Below, in pieces: positions 4,701-9,400 of a stretch of DNA of 11,337 nt. Where the stretch lies: positions 428,758 to 440,094 of the forward strand of contig MU646600.1 of assembly GCA_026770585.1 (NCBI GenBank), read 5' to 3'. The notes under the pieces were generated by a model. That model saw only the letters and a list, made by a program, of their open reading frames with translations, was not told where the DNA came from and did not search any database. This DNA is from Baffinella frigidus. Its lineage: Eukaryota; Cryptophyceae; Cryptomonadales; Baffinellaceae. The position numbers and the translations under genes are program-made. Positions within the stretch are counted from its first letter, which is position 1. Every line of letters starts with the position of its first letter.

Positions 4701-6318
4701 GCGGCCAGCGGTCCAGGCTTCAGGGTAAACCCTTAACCTCGCCGCTAAACCCTAGACCCTAAACCCTAAACCCCAAGCGCCAGAAGTCTAACCCGCAGAA
4801 CAAGCGCCGTGCCAAGGAGCTGGAGTAGGGGTAGGTAACTCGGTGGGGAACTCCGATGTACTGGGGAGCTACAAGTGCTTTCTCTGCAGATCCTTTCTAC
4901 GGAAGGGCGTGTCGTTGGGCCATGTTGGGAGAAATTAAAACCTAAAGGACCTAAAGCTCTGATGTACTGGGGAGCTCCGATGTACTGGGGAGCTCCGATG
5001 TACTGGGGAGCTCCGATGTACTGGGGAGCTCTGATGTACTGGGGAGCTCCGATGTACTAAGGAGCTCCGATGGGGTCCTCACATGGAGAATGTGGCGGTC
5101 CTGGAGCAAGCGCAGATCAAGAGGCCCTAAACTCATCTCAGAGAAGGCATCAATTAGAGCCTGCAGGAAAGGCTTTTGGCACAACGAAATTTACTACACC
5201 AATGCTCTACTATTACTAGTAGAATCGAATCGCGTAGCAACTTTCGTTGGCAGAAAGTCTTTGATTAATACATTATCTCAGATTAAAATTCTAAATCCTC
5301 AACCCTAAACCCATGCGCAGATCAAACGGCCCTCGAAGGAGTTTGACGATCTGGTGGATCAGGAAAAAACGCAGATCAAGAGGCCCTAACCCCTAAATCC
5401 TCAATCCTAAATCCTAAGCCCGGAACCCTAAACCACCCTAAACCATCAACCCGCGCGCAGAGCAAGCGGCCCGCCCAGGAGCTGGAGGACTTGGCGGTTC
5501 AGGAGAAAGCCCTCCCGGGCCTCCTCGCCGCGCTCCTGCCCAAGCCCCAGAAGGTATAGCCACGCCAGGGGCCTCGAAACATCCACTTTTGAAATCTTTC
5601 AGTGGAATCCCAGAGATTTCCAAAGTCAATTACGCCAGATCTGGCTTCAATGAGGCAGTCATAACCCGGGTTATGTAAATTACGAAGTCCAAAGACTCGA
5701 TGTGGGTTCAGGCTATACATTCTTGCAGGAGACCTCGCTCGAAGGGGCCCTTGCAGCGCTCCTGCCCAAACACCAAAGGGTACAGGGGTTACGACGTTGG
5801 TACTTGACCTGGGTTAGTTTGAGGCTGCACATTCCTTTGGCCACGGGCTTGGGTAAGTCCACTGTTTTTACAATACACGGAATCTACTTTGGAGGCCTCA
5901 TAACCTTGCACCCGTAGCACGGAGCACAGTAATTAGCACATATGCGTAAGGGCAGCACGTCCTACGGGGCGTGCGAGGTGCGGTGCTGGCGCTAGTTGTT
6001 CGCCAATAAAATACCAATCTCTCTGCACCTGTAGGTGCCCTTAGAGCCTAGATACCCAAATTGCAGGGGTTACGAAGTTCGTACTTGACATAGGTCCAGG
6101 CTGCAAATTCCTATGTTGGCGAGGCCTTGCATTCAGGCTTCTGTGCTCACGCCACCCCCTGCCCTGCGCCTGAGCTTTTCGCGGTCGTGCTGCTGAAAAT
6201 CCAAAAATGTAGAAAATGTGACTTTGAATTATTGAAACCAAACTTTACACGTGGTCAGTAATCGCTGCTTCCGACGCAGGGCAACAAGCGTAAGGCGGAA
6301 GTGGACCGCCTTTCTTGA
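1729..6318 (+). CDS. RING-finger protein with SUMO-interacting-like motif (STUbL-like E3 ubiquitin ligase), five exons
   Basis: Exons 1729-2234, 2809-2911, 3419-3460, 5461-5553 and 6280-6318 join to 261 codons including the stop. Introns are GT-AG; intron 1 splits a codon (phase 2) and the rest are phase 0. Residues 13-23 (VIDLCDSDSDE) fit a SUMO-interacting motif: a hydrophobic core followed by acidic and serine residues. Lys/Arg clusters at 27-30 and 37-44 look like a bipartite nuclear signal. Three degenerate KVxRTET-like units span about 99-131. A complete C3HC4 RING uses C150, C153, C166, H168, C171, C174, C188 and C191; intron 1 falls between H168 and C171. Residues 204-229 (MRNVVEAFLQDYPK then SKRPAQELEDLA) resemble the helix after the RING in CHFR-like ligases, and GNKRKAEVDRLS is a basic tail. 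RING proteins recruit E2~ubiquitin; a SIM plus RING suggests ubiquitination of SUMOylated nuclear proteins, which is inference. ATG 1756 is an alternative start that keeps every motif. Confidence 0.75.
2364..2513. mobile_element. MITE-like foldback element in intron 1
   Basis: The left arm 2364-2400 (ACTAGCCCTCCGAGGTTGCT then CACATAGTGTCTGGAAC) is mirrored by the right arm about 2473-2513, with few mismatches over more than 35 nt. The centre is a perfect 28-nt palindrome (2418-2445) built on CCCCAGATCTGGGG. The right arm also has its own hairpin, ATAGTTC-CAGA-GAACTAT (2471-2488). A non-autonomous inverted-repeat transposon is the simplest reading. No transposase and no clear target duplication are seen. 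Confidence 0.6.
2663..2780. repeat. CACCCTA/CACCCTGCA microsatellite in intron 1
   Basis: About 118 bp of alternating ACACCCT, ACACCAT and GCACACCCT units in a 7-9-bp period, degrading into CACATCCTACACCACACACC at the 3' side. It is purine-poor on the transcribed sense strand. Open frames through it (Pro/His/Thr-rich) are repeat artefacts. Confidence 0.8.
3142..3202 (+). mobile_element. Family R repeat, copy 5 (5'-truncated, in intron 2)
   Basis: Starts at ACGGAAGGGCGTGACGTTGG, continues CTATGTTGGGAGCATTTAAA and ends ACCTAAAGGACCTAAAAAGG. The conserved 3' tail is complete while everything upstream of the TACGGAAGGG block is missing, which fits 5' truncation. It has the same orientation as the host gene. 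Confidence 0.6.
3208..3272 (+). repeat. Three tandem copies of the exon 3 splice-acceptor boundary
   Basis: CTCCCTGCAGATGCGG occurs at about 3212 and again at about 3230, and CCCCTGCAGATGCGG at about 3257. The genuine acceptor and exon start at about 3407-3422 reads TTTCTCCCTGCAGATGCGC. The intron therefore carries three upstream echoes of the junction, each with AG followed by ATGCG. They could act as decoy acceptors; using one would read into intron sequence. Confidence 0.65.
3529..3582 (+). pseudogene. Degenerate copy of exon 3 (copy 2)
   Basis: GATGCGCG..CTCCAGGAATACCCGAAG followed by GTGCAAAACCTTGAAAAGGG matches the exon 3 start (GATGCGC), its 3' end (CTCCAGGACTACCCGAAG) and the intron beyond the donor (GTGCTGGACCTTGAAAGGG), with an internal deletion. 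It lacks a pyrimidine tract, so it is probably not spliced in. Confidence 0.6.
3655..3710 (+). pseudogene. Degenerate copy of exon 3 (copy 3)
   Basis: GATGCGCGCCTAACCCCTCC followed by AGGAATACCCAAAGGTGC and TGGACCTGGGAAGGGTTTAG repeats the same exon 3 plus donor-flank unit. A further short echo, GATGCGCGTCT, lies at 3925-3935. Each exon echo is followed by a telomere-like tract, so the duplicated unit is exon end plus G-rich repeat. Confidence 0.6.
4507..4790. repeat. C-rich telomere-like array (CCCTAAA orientation)
   Basis: TACACCCTAAACCCCAAAGC is followed by repeated CCCTAAA and CCCCAAA units at 4507-4675 and again at 4735-4775, with shorter tracts at 5300-5312 and 5385-5452. It is the complement of the array at 3480-4437, so the two face each other across 4438-4506. 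Two degraded exon 4 copies (4696, 4799) interrupt or follow it. Confidence 0.8.
4696..4728 (+). pseudogene. Degenerate copy of exon 4 (copy a)
   Basis: Preceded by an acceptor-like CCCGCAG, the frame reads SKRPAVQASG then a stop. SKRPA and the following VQ match exon 4 (SKRPAQELEDLAVQ), with an internal loss of the codons between. It sits between CCCTAAA tracts. The stop makes inclusion in mRNA terminating. Confidence 0.55.
4799..4828 (+). pseudogene. Degenerate copy of exon 4 (copy b)
   Basis: After CCCGCAG the frame reads NKRRAKELE then TAG. About 22 of 27 bases match the start of exon 4 (AGCAAGCGGCCCGCCCAGGA then GCTGGAG). If spliced in, it would truncate the protein right after the post-RING helix starts. 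I treat it as a relic or a poison exon. Confidence 0.55.
4855..5068. repeat. 18-bp minisatellite GATGTACTGGGGAGCTCC, split by a family R insertion
   Basis: Six consecutive 18-bp units start at 4961, 4979, 4997, 5015, 5033 and 5051. One partial unit lies at 4855-4870, separated from them by an 84-bp family R copy, and a truncated unit follows at 5069. Units differ mainly at CTCC versus CTCT. The repeating MYWGAP frame and its antisense are products of the repeat, not genes. Confidence 0.85.
4871..4954 (+). mobile_element. Family R repeat, copy 6, inserted in the minisatellite
   Basis: An 84-bp copy from ACAAGTGCTTTCTCTGCAG to AAAACCTAAAGGACCTAA. It is flanked on both sides by AGCT (4867-4870 and 4955-4958), a possible 4-bp target duplication; because the target is repetitive, a longer duplication of a whole 18-bp unit cannot be excluded. 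The minisatellite continues on both sides, so both insertion ends are defined, which makes this the best copy for fixing the element's boundaries. Confidence 0.7.
5078..5129 (+). pseudogene. Degenerate copy of exon 4 (copy c, 3' part)
   Basis: GAGAATGTGGCGGTCCTGGA then GCAAGCGCAGATCAAGAGG and CCCTAA align with the second half of the exon 4 copy at 5321-5389, including its unusual ending CGCAGATCAAGAGGCCCTAA. The frame reads MENVAVLEQAQIKRP then stop. Confidence 0.5.
5321..5389 (+). pseudogene. Degenerate copy of exon 4 (copy d), ends in a stop
   Basis: Preceded by AACCCATGCGCAG, it reads IKRPSKEFDDLVDQEKTQIK then RP and a TAA. About 9 of the first 16 residues equal exon 4 (SKRPAQELEDLAVQEK), with several of the changes conservative. 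It has an intact acceptor AG and reading frame up to the stop, so it could be spliced as an alternative terminal exon. Position and sequence make it the closest relative of the genuine exon at 5461. Confidence 0.55.
5554..6279 (+). other. Intron 4 of the RING gene, with triplicated internal segment
   Basis: Donor AAG|GTATAG, acceptor CCGACGCAG|GGC. A motif of roughly 45-60 nt starting TTACGA(A/C)GT and ending GGCT..(A/C)ATTC is present three times, at about 5680, 5789 and 6070. After the first copy comes the 51-nt exon 4b. After the third comes a corrupted version of it (about 6118-6163, GAGGCCTTGCATTCAGGCTT..). So an exon-plus-intron unit was tandemly duplicated. 5880-6060 shows nothing recognisable. 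Confidence 0.6.
5729..5779 (+). CDS. Possible additional/alternative exon 4b of the RING gene
   Basis: Between an acceptor TTCTTGCAG and a donor AGG|GTACAG lie exactly 51 nt, phase 0 at both ends, encoding ETSLEGALAALLPKHQR. The last 17 codons of exon 4 encode EKALPGLLAALLPKPQK; 11 of 17 residues agree and there is no indel. Including it would lengthen the protein from 260 to 277 residues without shifting frame. Preservation of frame and both splice signals suggests it is or recently was used, adding a second copy of an amphipathic LLAALLPK-type helix. Whether it is constitutive, alternative or dead cannot be told from DNA alone. Confidence 0.5.
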
Positions 6319-6722
6319 ATCTTAAGAAACGCGGAGCGTCCGTTCGCAGAGCGTCCGTGACTACTTTAGACGTGATGGGGGGTAATCAAACGTTGCCGTA
6401 AGGGCAGAATGTACGGAAATCCGCACATTCCGCCAAAAGTTGACTCAAGGCTCCAAATGAGTTGACTTTGCGATTGCTTCCCCTCAGGTGTAGCGTGAGG
6501 ACACTGAAAGTGATCCACTTAGTGCGGTCCACTTGTCACGTCATAAGTGGCCAGGGATTAGCTAACTTCTTGGAAACACCGCGGATCGGTGGCAGTCATA
6601 GGCTGACTGATAGATAGGAAAGCATTTTAGGAAAGGGTTTGGAGAAAGAAGTGCAGTGAGGAACATCAGGAGAAACGCAGGGGCAGAGAGGGATTTTTCC
6701 CAAGGTGGCTACTTATGGCTAC
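6319..6722. other. 3' flank of the RING gene
   Basis: Just after the stop, GAGCGTCCGT occurs twice (6333-6359). A hairpin GAATGTACGGA-AA-TCCGCACATTC (6407-6430, one mismatch) follows, which could be a 3'-end or transcript structure. AGTTGACT is repeated around 6434-6466. No AATAAA- or TGTAA-type polyadenylation signal was found. 6440-6720 shows no convincing ORF or repeat. Confidence 0.4.
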
Positions 6723-6723
6723 T

Positions 6724-6787
6724 AAGTGGACCTCGCCTAAAGTGGACATCGCCTAAAGTGGACCTCGCCTAAGGTGGACCTCGCCTA
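6724..6787. repeat. 16-bp tandem repeat AAGTGGACCTCGCCTA, four units
   Basis: Four head-to-tail units with single changes (GACATCG in unit 2, AGGTGG in unit 4). The unit resembles the AAGTGGC ends of family B and the GGTCCACTT sequence flanking family C copy 1, so it may derive from element termini. Confidence 0.8.
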
Positions 6788-6848
6788 GAGGTCCGGTGTC
6801 AGCGCGAGGGGCGCTGCGTTGCCAGGCACCGCCTTCATTAGGGGGGGC

Positions 6849-6987
6849 ATCCCTCAAGTGGCGAGTAGGCTCATACGCTCCTACGGTAGGGCCCTAGGAC
6901 CTCGCTCATACGCCCCTACGGTAGGGCCCTAGGACCTCCTAGGACCTCTTGCTGGTCAAATTTGACCAGCTCGCCACTTAAGGGGTA
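6849..6987 (+). mobile_element. Family B MITE, copy 1 (with internal duplication)
   Basis: Ends ATCCCTCAAGTGGCGAG and CTCGCCACTTAAGGGGTAT are inverted repeats. The interior has TCATACGC(T/C)CCTACGGTAGG followed by GCCCTAGGACCTC twice (about 6870 and 6906) and the near-palindrome GGTCAAATTTGACC. The duplication explains its length of 139 bp against about 106 bp for the other copies. No coding capacity. Confidence 0.7.
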
Positions 6988-7039
6988 TACGGGCGCGAGC
7001 TCGCAAGCAGCTTGAGAGCTTGCGCCCGTGCCTGGGTCT

Positions 7040-7145
7040 GTATCCCTGAAGTGGCCAGTAGGATCACACGCCTGCCGTAGGGCCCGAGGACCTGCCCAGG
7101 ACCTGTCGGGGGTCAATTTTGACCCCCTGGCCACTTAAGGGATAT
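7040..7145 (+). mobile_element. Family B MITE, copy 2
   Basis: GTATCCCTGAAGTGGCCAG at the left and CTGGCCACTTAAGGGATAT at the right form 19-bp terminal inverted repeats. The interior carries CCGTAGGGCCCGAGGACCTG and GGGGTCAATTTTGACCCC. It is 106 bp. The interval to copy 1 (6988-7039) is itself a GGGCGC..GCGCCC inverted repeat around GCAAGC..GCTTGC. Confidence 0.7.
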
Positions 7146-7283
7146 GTGCCGAGCTCGGCCACTTTAGGTCCTTTAGGTTCTTCACCAAAGCACCAACTCC
7201 CCCCATAGGCGGACACCGGAACTTATCCTGCAGCAAGAGATATGTGCCGAGCTCGGCCACTTGAGGGATATGTGCCGAGCTCG
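7141..7283. repeat. Three copies of GATATGTGCCGAGCTCG
   Basis: Exact 17-mers lie at 7141-7157, 7239-7255 and 7267-7283; the first two continue GCCACTT. They lie directly against AAGGGATA family B ends, so they look like repeated flanks of further, now truncated, family B insertions. Between them is a family R end fragment (7162-7179, CTTTAGGTCCTTTAGGTT). Confidence 0.65.
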
Positions 7284-7330
7284 CTCGAGATGTAGTGCCG
7301 TGGTCGGAGTTCCCCGTCCTACCCTCCTAC

Positions 7331-7439
7331 TGGAGAGCTAAACGCGATCCGAAAGCAAAAATGCTTTCTCTGCCGATCCCTTCTACGGAACGTCGTTGGC
7401 ATATGTTGGGCGAAATTAAAACCTAAAGGACCTAAAGGA
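7331..7439 (+). mobile_element. Family R repeat, copy 7, flanked by 13-bp direct repeats
   Basis: Runs from TGGAGAGCTAAACGCGATCC through CGAAAGCAAAAATGCTTTCT and CTACGGAACGTCGTTGGCAT to AAAACCTAAAGGACCTAAAG. The 13-mer CCTACCCTCCTAC flanks it on both sides (7318-7330 and 7440-7452), as a target-site duplication would. Its 5' end lies inside the hairpin CTCTCCAGTGGAGAG of the longest copies, so it is 5'-truncated. Confidence 0.7.
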
Positions 7440-7530
7440 CCTACCCTCCTACCCGCACGACCCATATGGGCGGACCGATCGCACGACGGTCCTTACGAGG
7501 GTGAAAGTGACCCGCTTGGTGGGGTCCACT

Positions 7531-7651
7531 TACAGGGGTGCCTCGCTCATAAGAAACCGCCCCCCCCCTAGGACCACCATAGGGCCCTAGGCATAGGCCT
7601 ACTGTAGGGTCCTAGGGGGTTGCGGTTTCTTATGAGCGAGGTACCCCTGTA
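7531..7651. mobile_element. Family C MITE, copy 1
   Basis: TACAGGGGTGCCTCGCTCAT at the left and its near-perfect complement ATGAGCGAGGTACCCCTGTA at the right extend to more than 30-bp terminal inverted repeats (AAGAAACCGC inside). The interior folds on TAGGGCCCTAGG and CCTACTGTAGGGTCCTAGG. It is 121 bp, bounded by TA on both sides. The 13-mer GTGGGGTCCACTT flanks it (7519-7531 and 7652-7664). CAGGGG ends with a TA boundary would suit a Tc1/mariner-type element; a hAT relative is the alternative. Confidence 0.75.
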
Positions 7652-7940
7652 GTGGGGTCCACTTGCAGAGGAGGGTCCGCGGTGGAGAGTCTCACAGCAT
7701 CAAACATAGCCTGCTTCGACACAGACTCGGTGGGGGTGCATACGTGGCGGCGCAAGTCGGTCGGTGCGCAATTTTTATTAAGAATCTCAGGAGGCTCAAA
7801 TCCGGTCCGGATCCTTCAATTCTGGGTTCTTGTGTCCGAGATACCCCTGCACCTTTGCGCGGAATCTCAGCTTCTCCCCTCAAGCCCCTCCTCTCTCCGC
7901 ACTGAGCCTGGGCTCTCCGCAGTCGTGCTCTGTGATCGAA
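7652..7940. other. Stretch between MITE copies, no gene supported
   Basis: An open frame of about 110 codons starts at 7652 on the + strand but begins inside the family C flank and ends inside a family B element, so it is not credible as a gene. A YC-rich block (7868-7910) resembles a splice pyrimidine tract but no exon can be paired with it. Nothing else is recognised. Confidence 0.4.
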
Positions 7941-8047
7941 ATCTCTTAAGTGGCCAGCCGGTCAAATTTGACCGCCAAGAGGTCCTCTAGGCAGGTCCTA
8001 GGGCCCTACGGTAGGGCGTATGAGCCTACTGGCCACTTGAGGGATAC
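7941..8047 (-). mobile_element. Family B MITE, copy 3 (reverse)
   Basis: ATCTCTTAAGTGGCCAG and CTGGCCACTTGAGGGATAC form the inverted ends. The interior has GGTCAAATTTGACC first, then AGGTCCTAGGGCCCTACGGT, so it is opposite in orientation to copies 1, 2 and 4. It is 107 bp, with no coding capacity. Confidence 0.7.
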
Positions 8048-8109
8048 GGCACTTTCTCCACCGTACATAGTAAACGGCGCTTCCCTCTCCTTCGAGAATA
8101 CTATCCCCT

Positions 8110-8230
8110 TACAGGGGTTCCTCGCTCATAAGAAACCGCCCCCCCCTAGGACCCTACAGTAGGACCATGCCTAGGGCCCTAGGGCGGTCCTAGGGGGGGG
8201 GCGGTTTCTTATGAGCGAGGTACCCCTGCA
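8110..8230. mobile_element. Family C MITE, copy 2
   Basis: TACAGGGGTTCCTCGCTCAT..ATGAGCGAGGTACCCCTGCA with AAGAAACCGCCCCCCC inside. The right boundary dinucleotide is CA instead of TA. The centre carries CCTACAGTAGG and CCTAGGGCCCTAGG palindromes. Confidence 0.75.
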
Positions 8231-8394
8231 GGTCGAACGGTGCCCCCCCCCCCCCCCCCCCTTAAACGGTGGTTTCCCCCGACACGGTGCAGCCAGGCGC
8301 CTGCCAAATAGCCACTGCGTCTGCGAACAAAGCTCTCGGGAGGTTCCACCTCCTTAAAACGGTGCACCCCCCTCCTTCAACGCGGGGTTCCCCC
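8231..8394. repeat. Poly-C tract and duplicated TTAAAACGGTG spacer
   Basis: A run of 19 C lies at 8243-8261. CTTAAACGGTGGTTTCCCCC follows at 8261-8280 and recurs as CTTAAAACGGTGCACCCCCC..GGTTCCCCC near 8353-8394, so the spacer between family C copies 2 and 3 is a partial duplication. The 8283-8350 interval is unique. Confidence 0.5.
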
Positions 8395-8520
8395 TACAGG
8401 GGTACCTCGCTCATAAGAAAGTGCCCCCCCCCCCCTCTAGGACCACCGTAGGGTCCTGGGCAGAGGCCTACTGTAGGGTCCTAGGAGGAGGCGGTTTCTT
8501 ATGAGCGAGGTACCCCTGTA
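8395..8520. mobile_element. Family C MITE, copy 3
   Basis: TACAGGGGTACCTCGCTCAT..ATGAGCGAGGTACCCCTGTA, a perfect 20-bp inverted end pair bounded by TA. The interior is TAGGACCACCGTAGGGTCC..CCTACTGTAGGGTCCTAGG. The left arm has AAAGTGCCCC where other copies have AAACCGCCCC. Confidence 0.75.
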
Positions 8521-8541
8521 GTTGCAGCGAGCCCCCCCCCC

Positions 8542-8676
8542 TACAGGGGAACCTCGCTCATAAGAAACCGCACCTCCCTAGGACCCTACAGTAGGCCTAT
8601 GCCTAGCTAGGTCCCTACGGTGATCCCAGGGGGGAGGGCACTTTCTTAGGGCACTTTCTAGCGAGGTACCCCTGTA
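8542..8676. mobile_element. Family C MITE, copy 4
   Basis: TACAGGGGAACCTCGCTCAT on the left and AGCGAGGTACCCCTGTA on the right. The right arm is disrupted by a short duplication of GCACTTTCT (about 8637-8659), giving 135 bp. The core has CCTACAGTAGGCCTATGCCT and a GTCCCTACGGT variant. Confidence 0.7.
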
Positions 8677-8695
8677 GCGAGCCCCCCCCCCCCTA

Positions 8696-8777
8696 GGTGT
8701 AGCCTCGCTCGTCTCAGGCATGGTCCTACTGTAGGGTCCTAGGGGGAGGCGGTTTCTTATGAGCGTGGTGTCTCTTG
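8696..8777. mobile_element. Family C MITE, copy 5 (eroded)
   Basis: The left end is reduced to GTGTAGCCTCGCTCGTCTC. The right half, CCTACTGTAGGGTCCTAGGG then GAGGCGGTTTCTTATGAGCG, is well preserved, but the last bases of the terminal repeat are lost. 8778-8868 between this and the next copy holds repeated GAGCCTCG/GCCTCAT pieces and no gene. Confidence 0.6.
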
Positions 8778-8868
8778 TGAGCCTCGGTCGGACAGGTGAT
8801 GAGCCTCGATGGTTGCCTCATGAAGGCATCTTAGATCCTCCTCCTGAGCGGGGCCTCATCCCTAGGTG

Positions 8869-9020
8869 TACAGGGGTACCTCGCTCATCAGAAACTGCAC
8901 CCCCCCTAGGACCACCGTAGGGCCCTAGGCCTACTGTAGGGTCCTAGGGGGGCGCGGTTTCTTATGAGCTAGGTACCCCTGTAGGGGGGGGCGGTTTCTT
9001 ATGAGCTAGGTACCCCTGTA
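8869..9020. mobile_element. Family C MITE, copy 6, with a duplicated right end
   Basis: A complete 115-bp copy lies at 8869-8983 (TACAGGGGTACCTCGCTCAT..GAGCTAGGTACCCCTGTA). Its right 37 bp, including the private variant GAGCTAGG, are then repeated at 8984-9020. The shared variant shows the extra end is a local duplication, not an independent insertion. Confidence 0.75.
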
Positions 9021-9103
9021 GTTGTAGCCTCACTCGTCGTCCGGAGGGAAGACTACCCCGAGGAGTCCTGTCGAGGGGTGGGCGTACGGTTTAGGGTGTA
9101 GGG

Positions 9104-9361
9104 TTTTGGGTTTGGGGTTTGGGGTTTTGGGTTTTGTGGTTTTATGGTTTTATGGTTTCGGGTTTTGGGTTTATGGTGTAGGGTTTAGGGTTTATGGTTT
9201 GGGGTTTGGGGTTTGGGTTTTGTGGTTTTATGGTTTTATGGTTTCGGGTTTCGGGTTTATGGTTTATGATTTAGGGTTTATGGTTTGGGATTTCGGGTTT
9301 GGGTTTTATGGTTTTATGTTTTTTTGGTTTCGGGTTTCGGGTTTATGGTTTATGGTTTGGG
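9104..9361 (+). repeat. 86-bp higher-order G/T repeat, three units, telomere-like
   Basis: The landmark TTTCGGG recurs at 9156, 9242 and 9328, exactly 86 bp apart. Each unit is built from TTTGGGG, TTTTATGG, TTTCGGG, TTTATGG and TTTAGGG subunits. The array is more diverged from TTTAGGG than the intron 3 array and starts near 9086 (GGTTTAGGGTGTAGGGTTTT). The Gly/Phe/Tyr/Val-rich frame across it is a by-product of the repeat. Confidence 0.8.
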
Positions 9362-9400
9362 AGGACCACAAGAGTCCTGGATGCCGCAGAGCAGCGTGCA

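Larger units (their letters stand above)
3461..5460 (+). other. Intron 3 of the RING gene (2.0 kb, telomere-like)
   Basis: Exactly 2000 nt between phase-0 junctions AAG|GTGCTG and GCGCAG|AGC. The first half is G-rich telomere-like repeats in sense, the second half C-rich (CCCTAAA-like). Embedded in them are two to three copies of the end of exon 3, four degraded copies of exon 4, an 18-bp minisatellite and a family R insertion. The stretch 5130-5300 is distinctly A/T-richer than its surroundings, and nothing is recognised in it beyond a small CTACTA..TAGTAG stem. Confidence 0.6.

Noticed and set aside
4855-5068. CRISPR-like array
   Set aside because: The 18-bp units are contiguous without spacers, and the context is a eukaryotic intron. 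The 29-bp array at 9401-9556 likewise has no unique spacers.
4951-5184. Repeat proteins from the 18-bp minisatellite (MYWGAP and SELPST frames)
   Set aside because: The unit length is a multiple of three, so any frame stays open; a transposon copy interrupts the array and no start context or conservation is seen.
5090-5308. 72-codon plus-strand frame in intron 3
   Set aside because: It starts inside a broken exon 4 copy and passes into A/T-rich sequence; it lacks splice signals linking it to neighbouring exons.
7652-7990. 112-codon plus-strand frame
   Set aside because: It starts in the repeat flanking a family C element and ends inside a family B element; no domain or codon signal.
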